A stretch of DNA of 64,000 nucleotides from Lonicera japonica (taxonomy: Eukaryota; Streptophyta; Magnoliopsida; Dipsacales; Caprifoliaceae). This document shows positions 12,838 to 24,019 of the stretch, in pieces. The number at the start of each line of letters is the position of its first letter. Within the stretch, counting starts at the first letter, position 1. The position numbers and the translations under genes were made by a program. The notes beneath the pieces were generated by a model that was not told where the DNA came from, ran no database searches, and worked only from the letters and a program-made list of their open reading frames with translations. The stretch lies in contig JAKCWG010000519.1 in the NCBI GenBank assembly GCA_021464415.1, positions 1-64,000 on the forward strand. Direction: 5' to 3'.

Positions 12838-13418
12838 TGATATTAGCACTTTGCATAAGTATTGTAATACTCTAAAATTATTTTTAATGACACTTTATAT
12901 ATATATATATACGGTCCGGTTCACCTACGGACCACTATTCACGGACCGTAGGTACGGACCGGCCCGTTTGGAACGCTTCCCGATGGAATTTTTTGGTGAA
13001 ATTTTGTGGGGATGTTATTCATCGTGTGTAGAACATCTCCACCAAATTTCATCAAAAAATTCAACCGGGAAGTAGGTTAACCACATGATTGAAAAAAACT
13101 GGTCCAGAAATAGATATATAAAATCCAATATTTTTCAATCATGTAGTTAACCTACTTCCCGGTTGAATTTTTTGATGAAATTTGGTGGAGATGTTCTACA
13201 CACGATGAAGAACATCCCCACAAAATTTCATCAAAAAATTCCATCGGGAAGCGTGCCAAACGGGCCGGTCCGTACCTACGGTCCGTGAATAGTGGTCTGT
13301 AGGTGAACCGGACCCTATATATATATATATATATATCTTTTAAGACTTTTTTATATATTGAAAATACTTTTTGGAGTGCTAAAATACTCGTATGTTGTGC
13401 CAATAGCGATATCCTTTT
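12838..13418. mobile_element. Second copy of the 11514 MITE family, split by a foldback element
   Basis: The left half (TTGATATTAGCACTTTGCATAAG through TGACACTTTATATA) and the right half (TTTTTGGAGTGCTAAAATACTC through GCCAATAGCGATATCC) align with the two halves of the element at 11514-11664. They are separated by a TA-rich stretch and the foldback element at 12913-13314, so this copy was the insertion target. Confidence 0.6.
12913..13314. mobile_element. Foldback element with ~180-bp inverted arms
   Basis: The left arm begins GGTCCGGTTCACCTACGGAC and the right arm ends with its near-perfect inverse (GGTCCGGTTCACCTACAGAC in reverse complement). The arms stay complementary for roughly 180 bp on each side of a ~35-bp spacer around 13100. 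It lies within (TA)n sequence, so the target duplication, possibly TA, cannot be resolved. It encodes nothing; similar open frames on the two strands are mirror images of the arms. Confidence 0.8.
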
Positions 13419-14076
13419 TAATTATTTAAGTCAAGGGTTAGGAATACAATTTTATTTTTAATAAAAATTTAATACATATAATACATCAGACTTTTAATCC
13501 GAAGCATTTTGAGGGGAAAAAAATTATGATTGAGATTTGAGAAAGTACTTTTAAATGTCAACTCCTGCACCTTGTCTTTGTTAACATCAAACATGAACGC
13601 ACGACATTGTAATTACAATTTGCAAGAATAATTCTAATGCTTATCAAATATTCTAAGGGCACCACAACCTTTTATTTTTGGTATTATATGCATTATTGAA
13701 GTTTTGTATACACATAATGTGTGTATGATTTAGGTAAAATTAATTTTTTTTTAGATTAAAAATGAATATTTTACATAGTGATTGAGGGTCAAAGTTGCTT
13801 ACATTATATAAAATTTATTTTTAATAAATTAGAAGACCACAAATTAAAAAATAAAAAAAATGAAATTATGATACAAATTCATAGGGTTCGTTTTTTGTAC
13901 GAACTAATCCTTACGGACTGGTCATTTTACGACAATTTCGTATCATGAAATATTTGAGAAGTGTTTTTTATGACTTAAAACTGTTATAAAAAGGACCGAT
14001 TCGTTCAAACTGATCAGCACCTGAATTTTTTTGTAGAATCGTAACTATCAAATTGTATTCTTATTTTATACTATAA
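13419..14076. other. AT-rich stretch beside the Helitron
   Basis: No gene is visible. The base at 14076 is the host T (minus strand) flanking the Helitron 3' end. Confidence 0.4.
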
Positions 14077-14104
14077 CTAGTGAATGCTCGTGCCTACGGC
14101 ACGA
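14077..14104 (-). other. Helitron 3' terminus: hairpin plus CTAG end
   Basis: The minus strand reads TCGTGCCGTAGGCACGA (14104-14088, a 7-bp stem with a 3-nt loop), then GCATTCACTAG ending at 14077. This is the standard rolling-circle termination hairpin followed by CTRR. The next host base is T. Confidence 0.85.
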
Positions 14105-14448
14105 ATTTATACTTTCAAATTTAAATATAAACTAAATATAAAATTTATTTGCTCATCCATTAAACATCAAATATTAAAATAAATATCATTATCAAGTATT
14201 TCTAACTAAATAAAATATGCCTAGGTCATTCAAAAGTAATATAATAAAGTTAATAATAATTATCATAAATTAAACTAAACATTAAATAAAAATAGAGTTT
14301 TGCTTCATTTTTTAGAACTTGCCGTCTCCACGCACTTGCACAAAGATTTCTGCAACATGGAATAAATATAAAAATATTATCAGTTATTTTAAGATTCATA
14401 AATAAATTTTGTATTTATTTAATCATAAGAGAGATGTAAAAGTACTAA

Positions 14449-14451
<3 letters not shown>

Positions 14452-14481
<30 letters not shown>
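14452..14481. repeat. (GA)n microsatellite
   Basis: About fourteen uninterrupted AG dinucleotides inside the Helitron, just downstream (minus strand) of the gag-like fragment. Confidence 0.9.
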
Positions 14482-14485
<4 letters not shown>

Positions 14486-14507
14486 AACTTACATAAGTAA
14501 TATTCAT

Positions 14508-15115
14508 TTATTGCTTCATGTTCTCACAATTCATATGATTAGCACAGAAGTCGTCTAACGCCATCGCACCTATCAAGTCAAGCTCTATTTGCTCGAGCCA
14601 TTCCCCTAATACACTTAAATCCATAGAATTTGTCTTTAATTGTTTCTGAATTATTTTAATTGGCCATGTTGAGGGAAATGTATTCACTACAGCATATATC
14701 AGAATTGAGAGATGTGGATGAAATCCATTTTCCTTAAGCTCTTCAAATAGTTTTTCTTTATTAAAAATGTGGTCCTTAACAAATGATCCGGGAATCATCT
14801 TTTCTTGCTCAAATTGTATTCATAATGGGTGGATATCGCGTTCTGCTTCCTCTAGAAGCTGGATAAATCCCATAGAGTAAGTTGGTTTCTTATGTTCAAA
14901 AATATATTTCTTTGCGTTATCCCATTTGGCTGGCAAGGTGGCAGCAACTTTAGTAATAATGTCTTCTTCAGATAATTTTATGCCACAATGTTGAATTAAT
15001 GCCGCCAAATCCATTATTGCAAGCCCATGTTTTTCAACTATCGATCCATCTTCCAATAACTTATAATTTTAAAATTCATCCACCAACTTACAAACTTCTA
15101 TTTGAAGACCACGGC
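14508..15115 (-). pseudogene. Gag-like (UBN2-type) fragment inside the Helitron
   Basis: The minus strand encodes RGLQIEVCKLVDEF, an in-frame stop, then NYKLLEDGSIVEKHGLAIMD (near 15060-15000) and LSEEDIITKVAATLPAKWDN. After a short interruption near 14815 it continues with a second open segment of 96 codons (14798-14508). The pattern of a YK-plus-acidic block, a helical region, 'SEED..I...LP..W' and a later LLEEAE stretch resembles the UBN2-type gag domain of Copia retrotransposons. It lies between the 3' end of the helicase gene and the Helitron terminus, where captured sequence is often carried. No zinc knuckle or protease follows. The gag assignment is by remembered pattern; an unrelated host gene fragment cannot be excluded. 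Confidence 0.45.
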
Positions 15116-15358
15116 CTGGAAAAATTAAAGGTCGCTTTATTGGGACATGAGATAAGAAGTATGGAAAAAAAAGAAAAGAAGAAGAGTATTGTTACTATTA
15201 TTGGTTCAACATTTCAAAAACTCCCAAAAATTAAAATTAAAATTAATCCACGTCTCATTTATTTATTGACATATATAGCAAAATTTAATACATGGCACAT
15301 TTATAACAATGAAAACAATAACATAAAAGTACAAACAAAAGTCTAGTAAATAAATTAC

Positions 15359-15389
<31 letters not shown>

Positions 15390-15612
15390 ATTTTTGATAT
15401 TTAAAATTAATATTAGATTATTTTTTCAAGCATGTGTGAGAAGTGATAACCAATTGATTCTTGGACTTTCGGTATTGTTTATCAGTCCATATTATAAAGG
15501 CAGTTATATATTATTCGAAATGCAAACATAATTCATCAAAAAAGGATTGTCCTTCAAAGTTTACCTTTAAGGCGATAGGTTATATGTCTCAAGAAAAGAG
15601 AAAATGTACACA
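15116..15612. other. Non-coding spacer inside the Helitron
   Basis: AT-rich DNA with a (TA)n run near 15368-15387, between the gag-like fragment and the end of the helicase gene. No supported coding sequence. Confidence 0.4.
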
Positions 15613-18600
15613 CTATAACAGAACTTCTGGATAAACAATATTTGTGGTTGAGTTGGAGCCATCTTTTGGTAGAAGAATAGTTATTCTACTGGAAGCTGTG
15701 CATCTGGAAAGTGCGACATATAATTGTCCATGACTAAATACTGGTGTACGCAAATCAATTCCCACAAACTTGACTGATTGGCCTTGAGATTTATTCATTG
15801 TCATCGCATATGCTAAACGTATTGGAAATTGACGTCTTGTCATATGGAAAGGCAACTCTGATGATGATGGTGTCAAAGATATTCTCAGGATAAAAATTAA
15901 ATTTCCTGCTTTATCGCCCGTTAATATTTGTGCTTTAATTATACGCGATGCACACCGAACAACCATCATTCTTGTTCCATTACACTGTCCATCCTTTGGA
16001 GCGAGGTTTCTCAACAACATGATCGGAGAACCTACTTTAATTTCCAATTTAAATGGTGGTAGCCCAGGAGGATCTAATGAGTTCAAGTACTCATTCGGGT
16101 ACCTATTTGTAATAGAACAATCAATTTCTTCATCTTCTGACATTTTATCTGCAGCCAAATAGACAATTGTTTCTCCTGGGAATATATTCAAAGCTGCAGA
16201 ATTGATAGCACTGACATCATCATTTCGTGTAGAAAGAATAGTGCGCTCTGTGAGATAATTGGGAGATATTGTACTGGCCACATCCAAGTTAGGATAAACT
16301 TTGGATATTAAGTCCTTCATGTTGTTGCATTTGTAAATTGTAGAAGGAAGTTGTATGGTTTCTTGTGGATTGGTTCCAACCTAAGAAATTAGAGATAAAA
16401 TTAAGTACATATTATTATTTATTGAACATAAATGTAACAATGCAAATTACCTTTAGTAAGAATTGCGCGAACTCAGCATTTCCTGGTTCTAAGTCATTTA
16501 GTCTCATGTTTTGAGACAGGGTCAACACTTTAATATTTCTCCAAAGTGCAGAGCGTCTTAATGATGCACCAACAATTTGCTCGCGTAACCCTTTTGGTAT
16601 AACAGGCAAAATTTGACGAAAATCTCCACCAAGAACTACAGTAATACCTCCAAAAGGTCTTTTATCATCACAAATATCTTGGAGTGTGCGATCAACAGCT
16701 TCAACACAATAGCGGTGTTGCATGGGTACTTCATCCCAGATAATTAGCTTCGTTTGTCTGAATAACTCAGCTTGGAGAGACTGCTTTTTAAACCCGCATA
16801 TTGAGTTCTCCAAAATATCTAATGGAATGGTAAATGTGGAATGTGCAGTTCGACCTCCTACTAATAATAATGAAGCAATACCAGAGGAAGCAACAGTAAC
16901 CACTATATGCTCAAGGCTACGACATTTTGCTGCAACTGTGTTGTATAAAAATGTCTTCCAGGTTCCAGCACCTCCATTTAAAAAGAAAGTAGTTCCTTTA
17001 TTTTCAAATACAGAATTAGTGATTGACATATGCGCAAAATGTTGCTCTTCATTGAGTCGATTAACATTATCTTGAGGATTTTGTTGCTGTGCCTCATATT
17101 GAAGTTGTTGGTGTTCCCATATCAATCTATTTTCAACTGTTACACTCCAAGTTCCTCTTGGCTGTGGAAAAGGAGGAAAATCTTTTAAACTTTTACCAGA
17201 CTCTTCGAGCAATTGATTTAGAAGATATAACCCATAATCTTCAATCTGATATTCTGTTGGATTAGGAATACCAAACACTGTACGAATCTTGTGTGGCAGA
17301 TCATCACATATGCTTGTTGAGAATTGATTCCATAGAGAATAAGGATTTAGTGGAGAGCATTGCGTGAGAATAGTGCTAAATAATCTTCTCAGTTGATTCC
17401 CGGTCCTCATAATAGCTGCCTCCCGAAGGCACTGTATCCATTCATCATCATCTTCTAAAAGACCCCTTGCAACACATGCTGCCTTGAATGTATCATGTAA
17501 AACATTATTTACTGTTTTCAAGTTTTCAAATGAAGTTGGCCCTCTTACAACAGTTAACAACAACCGAAGATAAAATATCTCGCCTGAGTTAGGGCTAACA
17601 AAGTACATTCTACCAATAGCGAATTGCTTTTGCCTTGGGGTCCATTTCTTCATTGGTTTATTCCCCACAAAATATTGTGGAAACTCTTGATATGTATATT
17701 GACGTGCAGTTTCATTTGAAGCACAACATGCAAAAAAAGCAGTCAACATTGTTACTTGATGCTCTGCCCTAAAAATGATCTGATTCATGGGTTCTGCAGG
17801 ATTAAATACAACTTGATGCATTCCTGGTAAATGAAGTACCAATCGTATAACAGAAGGATATTCCTCATGTAAAAGATGACCGAAAATTCGCCAAGTAGCT
17901 TCTGGAGGTCCAATATATCTAGAGTCGAGATATTGTTAGATCTCATCTTGACTACCTAAGACAATTGTTGTACGATCATTTCCTTTGTATATGTACTTGT
18001 GAATATATTTCACGCATCTAAGCCCAGCACAAACTTCAACATTGATATGACAATTGAACATCTTCGAGAGATAGGCATTATATGGTACAACGTCCCTATT
18101 ATCAACTTGTTGACCATTCTTTAAAGTATAAACTCGACCATCATTTTGACGACGATATATTGGATAACCATTTCAATCCATTGTTGTTGTTTCTGAAAAG
18201 GCTTTGGGGTATCTCTTTGTGCAGCTACCCTTTTCCATACACGGGGCTTTTGGATTTCGAGCACCACATGGTCCATGAACCATACAACTTATGATTGTTT
18301 GAAATAATAATGGGTCATCATGTGGATCTGGAAATTCTGCACATACATACCTATCTACTTGTGCTGTGGTCTGTATTTTGTCTAAGTGCTGAAGAAATAT
18401 AAGTAGGTGCATGTGAGGTAAACCACGTTTTTGAAATTCAATAGTGAAAACATGTGCACACTTTTCACCAAACACCTTCTTCTTTTTTATCACATTTAAT
18501 AAGCGCCTCTTTTTTAACTCAAAAACACGTGCAATTAAATCTAGACGATCTGTGAGCTTCTGATTAGGTAAAAGAGCAGATAAAATTTCTGGCCAGTTAG

Positions 18601-21600
18601 GATTTGCTGTCATGGTGAGGAAAACATTAGGGTGTTTATTGTGGCATGTGATTGCCATTGAGTCTTGAAAAATCTCAAACATATGTCTAGGACTACCGGG
18701 GAAAGAAGATGGTAGAATAAATTGTTTCCCAACTTGATTTGAGCCAACCCCATCAATTGAAACATCTGTAAGATCTTGGTAAAGTTCAGTACGAAATTTG
18801 TCTTGATTAAGCCTGTAGTATGTTAAGCGATTTTGCTCTGTCGCAGCCCAAGCATCTACTATGAATTCCTGGAAGAGTTTTCCTGCTCTTAAAATTGTTG
18901 AATACTCTGTTGGGCATTGAAATAAACGGTAACTATAAAATTCCATTTGAGTAATTCGAGTATCTGCTGGCTTATCATTCAAAACATCCCATTGCTTTAG
19001 TTCGGGTTCCCATCCTAGCTCACCACCAGGAAACAATAAAACATAATGCAAAGGCAAATATGCTGGGTGACATTCACTAATTCGCATCAACCCTTGATTT
19101 CCTCTTAAGTGTAAAATAATATCCCTCATTCTCGATACCTCAGTTCCATCGCCTGGTAATATTACTGTAATCTCATCTGCTGATGGCAAATTATAACGCC
19201 GACGATCTGTATTTGCACTATAATAAAGATAAGCATGTATGTTCTGGTCACCAATATTTGCTTCACACAATAACTCATAAGCTTGACGATATTTCACTGA
19301 AAATGCATTATACTGCAACAAAGTATCTTGAATAATTTATATTACATCTTCCCTTAAGTGTGAATTTCGACGACTACGAAAACCCAATGCAGAATCAGGA
19401 TCATAAATGTACAATTGAGAATAAGTTGGTTCTTCCTCAAGTTTAGGTACAAGAGATCCTGTGCGATGACGCAATTCTCCATGAATACTAAATAATTGTG
19501 GACCTCGACCATTAGCACTCGTTGATCCATTGTACAACCGAGACTGGTAAATGCATGAGCTGCATTATACTCTCGAATATGCTTTCGAAATGATATTGAT
19601 CTCCCATTAACTCCGTTAAATAGATCCAATAGCGTATCTGGGGGTGTGGAAAGTAAAGGTAGCCTTATTTTTCCTTGCAAGCAACACGTTCCAAATCGAG
19701 GCCTTAATTTAGATGATCTCGATAGTCTTTCAGCCTTCCAATGTAACACCGATCAATGAGGACAAATGACATCCATATTTTTTTAAAAATGCCTTCCTTC
19801 GTGTGGGTTTACTTGAGTATCACCTCCAAACATTTGAGGTTGTGATTGATACTCAGTATCATCTTCTTCATCATCACATTCCAGTGGATTTCCTTGGTAT
19901 GAATTTTGGTGAGATTCACTTCTTAAAGCATTTGTTTCACTTTGAAACTCATAATCACCAGGAGGATCTGAACTGGATGCAACTGTAGGAAGACAATGTA
20001 ATATAATATCGTGTTCGGGAGGGAGACACTCTTGCTGTGGAACATTTGGCCTACAAATAATTAACATTAAATGTTATATATTGTTTAATTACTATTTGTT
20101 AATTACAAATAGTAAAGAGGTAGTAAATTTACATGGTATAATCTGTAGTAGATTGGCTTCCCGAAACAACTGATGATGAAGGTCGTTGTAATTGCGGTGT
20201 CAATATTTTTTCATAGTCCATAGATAACACACCTCTTTCGCCAGTTTGTTGGGTGTTATTATTTGACATCATAGTCTGATCATGCGATGGACTTGGAACA
20301 TGATTAAGTTGAGGACATTCATAATGATTTAGTATCTCTGAACATGACTATTGCACAGATGGTTCTGTCATAGGCTTTAAATCAGATACTATTGGTTCCT
20401 TTTGAGATACTACCCTTCGTTTTTGGCCAAGTGTCCTTTGAGAAGGAGATAAAGAAGGAAAGTGTCGTGGCAATGCACGAATGAGACCTATAGATCTTTC
20501 CCTCTCACGCCTCAGACGTTGTGCTGATACACATACATTTTGCCTAAAAATTAAATATAAATTGATTAGGTGGTTATAGAATGATATTTAGTCACTAATT
20601 TACTAATTATAAAAGAGATCGTATGTTTACATATTATGTCGTGTCGCAATTGGACTCGCAGAAATTTCTGATGGTGGAGGTTGGCATAATTGCGATGTCA
20701 CTGGTGCCACACATGCCACAGTGGAATTATTTGCTCGAGCATTCGGTTGAGTTATATTGGATAATAGAGGAGTCAATGGACTATTTAGCCCCCGAGAAGG
20801 AGTTGAAGAAAGAACTTGTTGCGGTTTGGCACAAATAAGTCCTATAGATCTTTCTCTCTCACGTCGTATGCGTTGCGCCATTGCACGATTTGATACAACA
20901 TTTTCTTTATCAGCACTTGTTGTCTACATATTTAGGTTTGGGTAAAGTTTATGTATTATTGAGCATATATTTGAAAGAAATAAATAAACAATGATCTAAA
21001 ATCCAATAAAACATTATAGCCAAATAGTCCAATAACATATGCGAAAAGCATGCCTTAATAAGTAAATTTTCAAATCTTACGTTGTCTACCCAAAGAATAA
21101 ATTTATAATAGATTTATTTCACTTTAGCCTTTGAATGTATTAATAGATTTATAATTAGATGCTACATTTTTTTAATTTTAAAAATATAAAGAATAGGTAA
21201 TTGTGTGGCTGAAATTGAAGATACTTTTTAAATGGTTGGTAATGTTCTTTACTATGGCCTATTTATATAATAAAAGCAATGATTTTTAAGTCTTGAAATA
21301 TATATAAGAGATAAAGTATTGTTTAACTGAGATATAAAATATTTTTATAATAATAAATAATGCTTTTGATATAAGTTACGACATATTGTTCTTCATGCTA
21401 ATGACTTTTTTTAATTTATTTCACTTTAGCCTTTCAATTTATTAATAAATTTAAAATACTTTTTAAATGGTTGATACAATGTCTTTGGAAAGACCTATTG
21501 TATATAATAAAAGGTAATGATTTTTAAATCTTAAAAATGTATAAGAGATAAAGTATTATTTAATTAATATCTCCTTTTATTTGTGAACGATGGAACTAAT

Positions 21601-22044
21601 ATTTTGTTTTTTTGTTTCTGTCCTTATGATAGTTGATCTAAAAAACTACATTTTAAGTGAAACCTTACAAAATTGATAATCATAAATACTACTATTATAT
21701 TTTTACTGCTGTTTGGTTCTTAATTTTTAACATACCAGTATACTATCAATGAAACAAAAGAATTTTATAAATATATTAAATTACACAAAGTTTGACAGTA
21801 ACTAATGAATGTGTGTACCTGTTTGAAAGTATGCCTTTTCCTTTTGGCCACATTTTTAGCACTTTATATTTGGGATGGTTGGATTCCTTCTCGACTTAAC
21901 TGCTTTAACTATAAAAGAGATAAGCCATATTGTTAATTTAATACATTGTTATAATGTCAACTAAAATATATAAACTTTAATATATATGTAAATTTTAAGG
22001 ATGGATATACTTCAATTAAACTCAAACAATATGATAATTCTTAC

Positions 22045-23687
22045 CTTAATAGAATTTTGTTTATTTTCGACATTTGATGTAGATAGCGTTTCAAAAGTAA
22101 GAACTTCTTTCACATTGGATCGCTATAAAAAGAAATAACTATATCATGTAAACATACTTCTTATAGCTTTTCATATTAAATAATACTAAAAGATGCTCAC
22201 CTCATTAAAAATCTCTTTAGATGTAGGTTGTGACTGAAAGCTTTCCACCCCAATGCATTGCTATTATATATTTATATATTAAAGTTATCAACTTGAAAAA
22301 AAACACTAATAAAAAACTTATATATGAGGAGATGCATACCTCGTTAAGAGTATCTTTATCTCTCACGTTGGAAGTAGGCAGTGATCGAGAGCTTTGAACT
22401 TCCCCCCCAATGCATTGCTATTATATATTTTATTACGTATAAAAGTTATCAAAAAAGAGGAACACTAAAAATTAAGCAATATTAAATACTCAACTGCACA
22501 ATTAGTTGGGATTTTGTTAATTTTGAATTATTTGTGATAAATAATTATAACACGGAACAATGACAATCCTTACTGGATTACGTTCTTGCTCATCTTCCGC
22601 ATTTGAAATAGGTAGAGATCCTAAAGTTTAAGCTTCTTCCACATTGCATTGCTATAAACAAAATTGGCAAGTGAAATGAATTATATATGTCATGTAAACT
22701 TCTACATTTTTGCATTAATTATATAAAATGCATACCTCGTTAAGAGTTTCTTCATCTCTCTTGGAAGTCCTCTATGATCGAAAGAAATTTAAAAAAGAAA
22801 AAGAAATTAGAGATCAAATTATTAAAAAGAGCAGCCAAATTTACAATTTATATACTAAAAAAAGTTTATTATAGAAATAAAGTAAAAAAGATTAATGAAA
22901 ATAAATTATACGCATTGTGTAATAACAAAAACAATAGGCACACATGCAATATGCACGTATATTTGGTTGATAAAATAAATAATTTTAGATTTGGATTATT
23001 CAATGAATATTATTTACTTTTGTACATAAATAATTAGTAGATTGAAGTGGTTAAAAATATAACTCATAATCTCTTTCTTTTTCAATTTTTTTTATGTAGG
23101 CATTCCTTACAATTTAGGAGTTACTTATATATTTTTGTTTGAGATGACCCAAGTTAAAAAAATAAAAATAAAATGGACATCACACTTTTAATAAGAGTAG
23201 AGTCATTTTTAGTACATTTCATCTTTTGTTAAAGGAAAATAATTGGTTGAACAGTTAACCAAAATAAATAATTTTTTTTATACAGAATTACTATTTTGGT
23301 TGAGAGATTTGACCCCCCCCCCCCCCCCAAGGCATTGGTATTATATATATTTTAATAAAAGTTATCAAAAAAGATGAACATTAAAAATTTAGCAACATTA
23401 AACACTCAACAACAGATTTAGCTAGGAGTTTGTTAATTTTGAATTACTCGCGATAAATAATAATAAAGCTAAAAAATAACAATCCTTACTGGATTAGGTT
23501 CTTGCTCATCTTCTGCATTTGAAATAGATAACGATCCTAAAGTTGGAGCTTCTTCCACATTGCATTGCTAAAGACAAAATTGGCAAATAAAATAAATTAT
23601 ATATATCATGTAAACTTCCACATTTTTGCATTAATTATATAAGATGCATACCCCGTTAAGAGTTTCTTCATCTTTCTTGGTAATGCT
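22045..23687 (-). other. Cluster of repeated, phase-0 mini-exons of the RepHel gene
   Basis: Seven short segments sit between good acceptor (..TAG/CAG) and donor (GTAAG, GTATGC, GTGAGC) sites on the minus strand: 23652-23687 (36 nt), 23490-23567 (78), 22736-22771 (36), 22574-22651 (78), 22340-22417 (78), 22201-22260 (60) and 22045-22122 (78). All lengths are multiples of three and all read in phase 0. The peptides are related: QCNVEEAPTLGSLSISNAED, QCIGGEVQSSRSLPTSNVRD, RSNVKEVLTFETLSTSNVEN, and short SITKKDEETLNG-type modules. Paired exon-plus-intron blocks near 23.5 kb and 22.6 kb are clearly duplicates. The copy at 22574-22651 has an in-frame stop at 22628. An exon-like segment at about 21831-21898 is open in no frame. 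Function unknown. Confidence 0.6.
23313..23328. repeat. Poly-C tract (16 nt)
   Basis: Uninterrupted C run in an intron of the Helitron gene. The homologous copy of this segment near 22403 has only seven C, so the tract expanded after duplication. Confidence 0.9.
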
Positions 23688-24019
23688 CTGTGGTTAAAAG
23701 AAATTTAAAAAAGAAAAAGAAATTAGGGATTAAACTATCGAAAAGAGCAGCCAAATATTTTTGAGGGAGAGAAGCTAAGTTTTATAAACAAATTTACTAT
23801 ATACTTCAAAAGAAATTGATTATAGAAATAAAATAAAAAAGATTAATAAAAATAAAATATATGCATTCTCTAATAATACAAACAATAGACACGCATATAT
23901 CCACGCATATTTAGCTTTTTTAAAGTGGCTAATTTAATATTACTGGTATATTGGATTGGCTAGAATATGAAAACTCTTTTTCACATGTTTGATCTATATT
24001 TTATTTTTCCACAAATTTC

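Noticed and set aside
12851..13403. Two similar open frames (74 and 83 codons) on opposite strands
   Set aside because: They are the two arms of the foldback element read as mirror images, not a duplicated gene.
16722..17075. 117-codon plus-strand frame
   Set aside because: Antisense shadow of the conserved Helitron helicase frame.
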